From an uncultured Clostridium sp. (GTDB taxonomy: Bacteria; Bacillota; Clostridia; Lachnospirales; Lachnospiraceae), in contig UQMJ01000037.1 in assembly GCA_900542035.1 (NCBI GenBank), forward strand, positions 1 to 18,100: a stretch of 18,100 nt of DNA, read 5' to 3'. A model generated the notes under the pieces. That model had not been told where the DNA came from. It did not search any database and saw nothing but the letters and a program-made list of their open reading frames with translations. Of the stretch, positions 13,697-18,100 are shown one piece after another; position 1 is the first letter of the stretch, and the number at the start of each line of letters is the position of its first letter. Made by a program: the position numbers and the translations under genes.

Positions 13697-15121
13697 CTAA
13701 CGTTCGCCTGCCGGAAGCTTTTTGCTTCCCACCATAACCGTAAGAGCAAACGGAACTGCAATTGCAATCAGCATACAGACTGCAAAGCTTGCCATACTCT
13801 GGGTCTGGATGGAAAGAATGCCTGGAATTCCTCCTACGCCAATGGCGTTTGCTGTCGTTGCAGTTGCCACGCATACTACTCCTGCGATTGCAGAACCAAT
13901 CATACCGCAGACAAACGGGAATCCATGCTTTAAGTTTACGCCGAAAATAGCGGGCTCCGTAACGCCAAGGTAGCAGGAAATGGCTGCGGGAACGTTGACT
14001 TCCTGGGCGCTGGCATTTTTCTTCTGAAGAAACATCATGCCAAGAACTGCCGAACCCTGGGCGATATTGGACAGGGCAATCATAGGCCACAGCATGGTTC
14101 CGCCGTAATCGGCAATCAGCTGTAAATCAATGGCATTGGACATATGGTGAAGTCCGGTAATCACTAACGGTGCATAAACAAATCCGAATACTGCTCCAAA
14201 CAATACTTTTAACGGTCCGGTAATACCTGCGTATACCACAGATGATACAGCAGAACCAATCTTCCAGCCAATGGGACCTAATACAAAGTGAGAAGCAATC
14301 ACTGCCAGAATCAGGCTGCTAAACGGCACAACTATCATGGAAATGGCCTGAGGCGTAATTTTCCGGAAAAACCGTTCCAGGTACACCAGGGTAAACGCTG
14401 CTAAAATTGCCGGAATTACCTGGGCCTGATAGCCAATCATATCCACCTGGAAAAATCCAAAATCCCATTTTGGAATATCTGCAGCCGCCGTTCCTGCTAC
14501 TGCATAAGCATTCAGCAGCTGACCAGAAACCAGGGTAAGTCCCAATACAATACCAAGCATCTGGGTAGTACCCATTTTTTTCGTTACAGACCAGCAGATT
14601 CCCACCGGAAGCATATGGAAGATAGCTTCGCCAATGAGCCATAAAAAGCTGTCAACGCCTGACCAGAACTGGCTGATGTCACACAGCGTCTTAGTTCCGT
14701 TTTCAAATAAATAAATGCTGTCAATACAGTTGCGGAAGCCTAAAATCAGACCTCCGGTAATAATTGCCGGAATCAGCGGGGCAAAAATCTCTGCCAGCGC
14801 TGCAATCGCTCTCTGCAGCGGAGTCTGATTCTGTTTTGCCGCTTCCTTTACCGCGTCTTTCGATACCCCTTCGATTCCTGCTACTGCTACGAAATCATTA
14901 TAAAAATCCGAAACTGTATTTCCGATAATTACCTGAAACTGTCCTGACTGGGTAAAGCTGCCCTTGACCACTTTCATGGCTTCAATGGCCTCCACATCCG
15001 CTTTTGACGGGTCTGACAGCACAAACCGCATTCTGGTCATGCAATGAGATACTGCCGCAATGTTCTCTCTGCCGCCAACCAGACGCAGAAGTTCTTTTCC
15101 ATCCTCTGAATACTTGCCCAT
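13697..15121 (-). CDS. treB: PTS system trehalose-specific EIIBC component
   Basis: A 474-residue PTS permease that takes up trehalose and phosphorylates it to trehalose-6-phosphate. The EIIB domain (about 1-85) has the phosphorylated Cys27 in AAVSHCMTRMRFVL. The EIIC domain (about 105-470) has about ten hydrophobic segments and the glucose-superfamily hallmarks LIPAIITGGLILGF, GITGPLKVLFGAVFGFVYAPLVITGLHHM and GVTEPAIFGVNL. There is no fused EIIA, so phosphate must come from an EIIA-Glc-like protein encoded elsewhere. The start MGKYSED is fixed by GGAGG 7 nt upstream; longer open reading upstream runs through the operators and is discarded. First gene of the treB-treA operon, divergent from treR. 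Confidence 0.94.
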   Translation of the reverse strand: MGKYSEDGKELLRLVGGRENIAAVSHCMTRMRFVLSDPSKADVEAIEAMKVVKGSFTQSGQFQVIIGNTVSDFYNDFVAVAGIEGVSKDAVKEAAKQNQTPLQRAIAALAEIFAPLIPAIITGGLILGFRNCIDSIYLFENGTKTLCDISQFWSGVDSFLWLIGEAIFHMLPVGICWSVTKKMGTTQMLGIVLGLTLVSGQLLNAYAVAGTAAADIPKWDFGFFQVDMIGYQAQVIPAILAAFTLVYLERFFRKITPQAISMIVVPFSSLILAVIASHFVLGPIGWKIGSAVSSVVYAGITGPLKVLFGAVFGFVYAPLVITGLHHMSNAIDLQLIADYGGTMLWPMIALSNIAQGSAVLGMMFLQKKNASAQEVNVPAAISCYLGVTEPAIFGVNLKHGFPFVCGMIGSAIAGVVCVATATTANAIGVGGIPGILSIQTQSMASFAVCMLIAIAVPFALTVMVGSKKLPAGER

Positions 15122-15145
15122 AACGTTTCCTCCATCCGTTTTTAT

Positions 15146-15159
15146 CTTGTTTAAACAAG
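15146..15159. promoter_or_regulatory. TreR-type operator O1
   Basis: A perfect 14-bp palindrome, CTTGTTTAAACAAG. It lies downstream of the treB -10, within the early transcribed leader, where a bound repressor would block elongation. Confidence 0.82.
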
Positions 15160-15170
15160 TTCTTGCATTA

Positions 15171-15199
15171 TATATACCACACTTGTTCAAACAAGTCAA
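15171..15199 (-). promoter_or_regulatory. treB-treA promoter
   Basis: On the minus strand, -35 TTGACT (15194-15199), 17-bp spacer, and -10 TATATA (15171-15176). A TreR-type operator fills most of the spacer, so repression by steric exclusion is expected. Confidence 0.8.
15181..15196. promoter_or_regulatory. TreR-type operator O2
   Basis: ACTTGTTCAAACAAGT is a 16-bp dyad with a single central mismatch. It lies between the -35 and -10 of the treB promoter and overlaps the -35. Confidence 0.82.
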
Positions 15200-15203
15200 T
15201 ACT

Positions 15204-15219
15204 ATTTGTTTAAACAAGT
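15204..15219. promoter_or_regulatory. TreR-type operator O3
   Basis: ATTTGTTTAAACAAGT has a perfect 12-bp core, TTGTTTAAACAA. It lies between the divergent promoters, upstream of the treB -35 and 9 bp from the treR -35, so it may serve both genes. Confidence 0.78.
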
Positions 15220-15227
15220 TATTTTTC

Positions 15228-15256
15228 TTGAACTTTGTCCCGTCTTCTTTTATAAT
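15228..15256 (+). promoter_or_regulatory. treR promoter
   Basis: -35 TTGAAC (15228-15233), 17-bp spacer, and consensus -10 TATAAT (15251-15256), 50 bp before the proposed start. It is divergent from and close to the treB promoter with operators between, suiting autoregulation. Confidence 0.82.
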
Positions 15257-15306
15257 AAGTCCAGCGGATACATTTCCGCAATCTATGAAAGCAGGAAGTG
15301 AACCCA

Positions 15307-16038
15307 TTGCCAAAGAGCAAATACGAAGATATTTATCGCAATCTGAAGCAAAAAATTGAATCCAATGAATTTGCCAGCCAGGAGCTGCTTCCCTCTGAAA
15401 ACTCTCTGATTCAGATTTATGACTGCTCCCGCAATACGGTCCGACGGGCATTAAGCCGCCTGGTTGCCGACGGCTATGTCCAGACCATCCAGGGAAAAGG
15501 CGTTCGGAATATTTACCAGCCGGCAGAAAAGGCCGCTTTTACCATTGGGGAAATTGAAAGTTTCCGAGAATCCGCCCTGCGAAACGGACAGAAAGCAGAG
15601 ACAAAAGTGGTTCTGTTTCTGGAAATGACGGCAGACGAAAAAATAAGCAGACGCAGCGGCTTTCCCACTGGTTCTGAACTTTACTATCTCCAGCGCGTCC
15701 ACTATCTGGATGGCCGTCCTCTGATTCTCAACCACAATTACTTTTTAAAAGAAGCCGTCCCAGGGCTTACAAAAGAAATCGCCGAATCTTCTATTTACAA
15801 CTATCTGGAAAACCAGCTTCACATGACCATTGTAAACAGCAGGCGAATTATGACCGTAGAAAAAATCACAGAAATTGATGAAAAATATCTGGAGCTGAAC
15901 GCGGAAGATTACAACTGCATGGCGGTTGTTACCAGCTATACCTATAACAGCCAGGGCCTTATGTTTGAATTCACCCAGTCCCGCCACCGTCCGGATTCCT
16001 TCCGGTTCCAGGATAATGCGGTCCGCCGTCCCTGCTGA
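15307..16038 (+). CDS. treR: Trehalose operon repressor, GntR family with UTRA domain
   Basis: A 243-residue GntR/HutC-type regulator. The N-terminal winged HTH (about 3-70) contains LLPSENSLIQIYDCSRNTVRRALSRLVADGYVQTIQGKGVRN. The C-terminal UTRA effector domain (about 78-235) contains ELYYLQRVHYLDGRPLILNHNYF and IYNYLENQLHMTIVNSRRIMTVEKI. Relatives bind operator palindromes and release them when trehalose-6-phosphate accumulates. Divergence from treB-treA with three similar palindromes between makes the assignment strong. I place the start at TTG 15307, because AGGAAG ends 8 nt before it; a GTG at 15298 overlaps that same ribosome site and is less likely. It ends at a bidirectional terminator. 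Confidence 0.92.
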   Translation: MPKSKYEDIYRNLKQKIESNEFASQELLPSENSLIQIYDCSRNTVRRALSRLVADGYVQTIQGKGVRNIYQPAEKAAFTIGEIESFRESALRNGQKAETKVVLFLEMTADEKISRRSGFPTGSELYYLQRVHYLDGRPLILNHNYFLKEAVPGLTKEIAESSIYNYLENQLHMTIVNSRRIMTVEKITEIDEKYLELNAEDYNCMAVVTSYTYNSQGLMFEFTQSRHRPDSFRFQDNAVRRPC

Positions 16039-16059
16039 ATAAAAATCCTGCTAAGCAAA

Positions 16060-16122
16060 ACAGCCCTCAGGCCGTATCCCATTTCTGACATGAGATACGC
16101 CTGAAGGCTGTTGTTTTATTTT
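16060..16122. terminator. Bidirectional terminator between treR and sufB/D
   Basis: ACAGCC-TCAGGC-GTATC (16060-16078) pairs with GATACGCCTGAAGGCTGT (16094-16111) with one mismatch and one bulge. T-rich TTGTTTTATTTT follows on the plus strand and TTTTGC on the minus strand. It serves both converging operons. Confidence 0.88.
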
Positions 16123-16126
16123 AAAA

Positions 16127-17065
16127 CTATTTTAAGAACCCGTTTACAATCTGGGCTTCTGCTTCTTCTTCTGTAAGTCCCAGAGTCATCAGCTTGATAA
16201 TCTGCTCTCCTGCAATCTTTCCAATGGCCGCCTCGTGAATCAGGGCAGCGTCAATGTTATTTGCTGTCAGCTCCGGAACCGCTTCGATTCTTGCATGATC
16301 CATAATAATGGCATCGCATTCCGTATGGCCGGCGCACTGGGTGTTGCCGTTTAACTGGGAAATGAAAATCTGATGGGATTCATCTTTTGCAACCGATCGG
16401 GAAACCAGGTTGGCGCTGGAACCTTCGCCGTTTAAGTTTACCACAAAGCTGCTCTCTGCTTTCTGGGTTCCGTGGGTCAGAAGTCTCTCTCGGATAATCA
16501 GCTTGGCATCTTTGTCCAAATCTGCCTTCGTTTTACGGATAGTAGAATCCACTCCCTTGATCTGAACCATTTCCATCTCCAGGTAGCTTCCTTCTTCCAT
16601 GGTAATCTCTGTAGTCGGGTTCAAAACCCGTTCTCCCTTGCCGTCGCCGCTTCCATAATGCTTTTCTACGTATTTTACTTTCGCATTTTTTCCAATAAAG
16701 AAACGATGGATTCCGTCATGCTCAGATTTCTGGTCTCCGCTGTTGTGAATGCCGCAGCCGGCTACAATCACAACGTCCGCCCCTTCTCCTACATAAAAAT
16801 CATTGTACACCATTTCGGTCAGACCGCTCTGGCTCAATACCACCGGAATGTGCACGCTTTCGTGAACGGTATGAGGCTTAATCCGGATGTCAATGCCAGT
16901 GCCGTCTTCCTTGGAAACAATATCAATATTGGCGGTCGTCGTTCTCTGAGCCGTCTGTCCATTGGAACGCAGGTTAAACGCTCCTGCCGGTACCTCATGG
17001 AGATCCGCTACCTCCCTTAAAAGTCTCATCTGAATCTCATCTATCTTCTGATCGAGCTGTTCCAT
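16127..17065 (-). CDS. sufB: SufB/SufD family Fe-S cluster assembly scaffold protein
   Basis: A 312-residue member of the SufB/SufD beta-helix family, well below the usual 420-480 residues of SufB. It retains the core (RIKPHTVHESVHIPVVLSQSGL, then NDFYVGEGADVVIVAGCGIHNSG at 89-110) and the C-terminal signature QCAGHTECDAIIMDHARIEAVPELTANNIDAALIHEAAIGKI...LTEEEAEAQIVNGF (243-310). The HEA motif (His277, Glu278) matches the SufB/SufD HEATxxKI/HGATxG region. Cys104, Cys244 and Cys250 are candidate ligands; the position of the classical SufB active Cys reads HARIEA without Cys. With SufC it should form the ATP-driven scaffold in the cytoplasm. It is 19 bp after sufC, with GGAGG 9 nt before the ATG. 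Calling it B rather than D is uncertain; it may be a single ancestral-type subunit. Confidence 0.88.
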   Translation of the reverse strand: MEQLDQKIDEIQMRLLREVADLHEVPAGAFNLRSNGQTAQRTTTANIDIVSKEDGTGIDIRIKPHTVHESVHIPVVLSQSGLTEMVYNDFYVGEGADVVIVAGCGIHNSGDQKSEHDGIHRFFIGKNAKVKYVEKHYGSGDGKGERVLNPTTEITMEEGSYLEMEMVQIKGVDSTIRKTKADLDKDAKLIIRERLLTHGTQKAESSFVVNLNGEGSSANLVSRSVAKDESHQIFISQLNGNTQCAGHTECDAIIMDHARIEAVPELTANNIDAALIHEAAIGKIAGEQIIKLMTLGLTEEEAEAQIVNGFLK

Positions 17066-17084
17066 ATCCGCTATCCTCCTAAAC

Positions 17085-17813
17085 TTATCGGTTTAACACA
17101 CTGCAGGCATCTACCGCAGAAGCTGTGCCTAAGATCTGAGGAAGAATCTCTTCCCTGGTTCCCTGCTTGGAAATCTGCCCGTCTGCAATTACTACAATTT
17201 CATCTGCAATGTTTAAGATTCTCTCCTGGTGGGAAATAATCAGGATGGAACCGTTGGTTGTCTCTCTCATTCTCTCAAATACCTGAATCAGGTTCTGGAA
17301 ACTCCACAAGTCGATTCCGGCTTCCGGCTCATCAAATACAGACAGCTGGGTTTTTCTGGCCAGAACCGTGGCAATCTCAATACGCTTTAACTCGCCGCCG
17401 GAAAGGCTTCCATTCACTTCGCGGTTAATGTAATCCTTCGCGCATAATCCTACCTCGGAAAGATATTTACAGGCATCGGCTGCAGACAGTTTTTCTCTTG
17501 CGGCAAGACGGATTAAGTCCAGAACCTGGACGCCTTTAAAACGCACCGGCTGCTGGAATGCAAAACTGATACCCATATTTGCTCTGTCGGTAATGGAAGC
17601 TTCTGTAATATCCTTGCCATTAAAATAAATCTTGCCGGATGCAGGCTTATAAATTCCGGCAATCAGCTTTGCCAGAGTAGACTTACCGCCTCCGTTTGGG
17701 CCGGTAATGACTACAAATTTATTATCGTCTATTGTTAAACTTAAATTTTTAATAATATCCTTTTCTCCTTTTTCATCTTTTACATCAAAGGATATATTTT
17801 CTAATGTAAGCAT
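17085..17813 (-). CDS. sufC: SufC Fe-S cluster assembly ATPase
   Basis: A 242-residue ABC-type ATPase. Walker A is GPNGGGKST (38-46), the Q-loop FAFQQPVRFKGV (84-95) fits SufC, the signature is SLSGGELKRIEI (136-147), Walker B is LSVFDEPEAGID (157-168), and the H-loop is ISHQERIL (His195). SufC is cytoplasmic, not a transporter subunit; it drives conformational change in SufB/SufD during Fe-S cluster assembly. The PEAGIDLWSF stretch is typical of SufC. First gene of a two-gene operon with its own promoter about 95 nt upstream; AGGAGG lies 5 nt before ATG. No sufS, sufU or regulator gene is present between it and the tRNA upstream. Confidence 0.93.
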   Translation of the reverse strand: MLTLENISFDVKDEKGEKDIIKNLSLTIDDNKFVVITGPNGGGKSTLAKLIAGIYKPASGKIYFNGKDITEASITDRANMGISFAFQQPVRFKGVQVLDLIRLAAREKLSAADACKYLSEVGLCAKDYINREVNGSLSGGELKRIEIATVLARKTQLSVFDEPEAGIDLWSFQNLIQVFERMRETTNGSILIISHQERILNIADEIVVIADGQISKQGTREEILPQILGTASAVDACSVLNR

Positions 17814-17847
17814 AAGTTCCTCCTAGTTCTTTTTCGAAGAAATTTTA

Positions 17848-17866
17848 GATTCAGACAGTCTGTATC
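17848..17866. promoter_or_regulatory. Dyad in the sufC leader, possible operator
   Basis: GATTCAGACAGTCTGTATC shows 8 of 9 dyad pairs around a central base. It lies about 45 bp downstream of the predicted start of transcription. The one-base centre makes an RNA hairpin poor, so protein binding to DNA is the more natural reading. The cognate regulator is unknown. Confidence 0.5.
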
Positions 17867-17910
17867 AAATTCGCACCAGCATTTCTGACTGCAAACAGCC
17901 TGCACTGGCT

Positions 17911-17940
17911 ATTATACACGATTGTGATTTTCTTTGCCAG
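17911..17940 (-). promoter_or_regulatory. sufC-sufB/D promoter
   Basis: The minus strand has consensus -10 TATAAT (17911-17916) and -35 CTGGCA (17935-17940, 4 of 6 matches) at 18-bp spacing. The resulting leader before sufC is about 90-95 nt. Confidence 0.75.
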
Positions 17941-17984
17941 GGAATTTTTCACAAATTCCAAAGAGTTTTCTAAAAAAGCATAAT

Positions 17985-18018
17985 GCAAAATTGGCGGCAT
18001 CTATTAAGATGCCGCCAA
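17985..18018 (-). terminator. Terminator of the tRNA-Leu gene
   Basis: A perfect 12-bp stem TTGGCGGCATCT/AGATGCCGCCAA with a 4-nt loop lies 20 bp downstream of the tRNA on the minus strand, followed by TTTTGC. It isolates the tRNA from the sufC promoter. Confidence 0.88.
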
Positions 18019-18037
18019 CCTCTTAAACCTCTATGCA

Positions 18038-18100
18038 TGCGGGAAATGGGACTTGAACCCACACGAGCATACACCCACAAGATCCTTAGTCTTGCCTGTC
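18038..18100 (-). tRNA. tRNA-Leu, anticodon AAG (3' part, cut by window edge)
   Basis: On the minus strand a 5-bp anticodon stem CAAGA/TCTTG encloses the loop CTAAGGA, giving T33 followed by anticodon AAG (Leu, CUU). A variable region of about 15 nt, as in class II tRNAs, is followed by a T arm with TTCAAGT loop, acceptor strand TTCCCGC and discriminator A. CCA is not encoded. The 5' half, including most of the D arm, lies beyond the right edge. Confidence 0.9.

Noticed and set aside
13762..13973. Plus-strand frames antisense to treB
   Set aside because: They are fully contained in the conserved EIIC-coding region, and their translations have no motif of their own.
15122..15451. Upstream in-frame extension of treB giving a 584-aa product
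   Set aside because: The extension would run antisense through treR and across the operators and both promoters. The ATG at 15121 has a well-placed GGAGG and starts a normal EIIB domain.

Overview
The window looks like a chromosomal segment of a low-to-moderate GC anaerobic Firmicute, most likely a gut-type Clostridia/Lachnospiraceae. The reasons are the Gram-positive gene order dgt-dnaG-rpoD-trmK, strong AGGAGG-type ribosome binding sites, a Csp-like subtilase without a signal peptide, YitT/DUF2179 and TGS-containing nucleoside kinase proteins typical of this group, and a stand-alone sufC/sufB-D pair. The taxonomic placement is inference from protein character, since no marker could be searched.

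Layout. (1) Bases 1-660 (+) are AT-rich and hold the end of an unidentified gene and a glycosyltransferase that loses its family resemblance near base 575. This is probably the ragged edge of a surface-polysaccharide locus. (2) Bases 657-8546 (-) form one long, tightly packed operon: dgt (dGTPase-like), dnaG primase, rpoD primary sigma factor, trmK (tRNA m1A22 methyltransferase), a TGS-containing uridine-kinase-like nucleoside kinase, an SGNH esterase/acyltransferase and a YitT-family membrane protein. It starts at an extended -10 promoter near 8604. (3) Bases 8692-10233 (-) hold a small regulatory island: an XRE repressor with its own promoter and terminator, then a two-gene unit of a 245-aa ParB-fold-like protein overlapping a HigA-like XRE protein. 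That unit is driven by a promoter buried in a 45-bp nested palindrome and has the layout of a self-repressed toxin-antitoxin-like module. (4) Bases 10242-16038 hold the trehalose locus: treR (+) diverges from treB-treA (-), with three TTGTTTAAACAA-type operators between them. A Csp-like subtilisin-family protease follows treA in the same direction. (5) Bases 16060-18037 (-) hold a two-gene sufC-sufB/D Fe-S assembly operon with its own promoter and a dyad in its leader. It converges on treR at a bidirectional terminator. (6) The right edge cuts a tRNA-Leu (anticodon AAG) gene on the minus strand, followed by a strong terminator.

How the parts work together: region 2 couples dNTP balance, replication priming, housekeeping transcription and tRNA modification. 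Region 4 imports trehalose as trehalose-6-phosphate (TreB, needing an EIIA from elsewhere), hydrolyses it (TreA) and controls both through TreR. Region 5 is a minimal Fe-S scaffold/ATPase pair with no cysteine desulfurase nearby.

Most of the window is conventional. The parts most worth a second look are the palindrome-controlled XRE plus ParB-like unit (9156-10233), the protease attached to the trehalose operon, the sufC leader dyad with the two-gene Suf system, and the broken glycosyltransferase junction.
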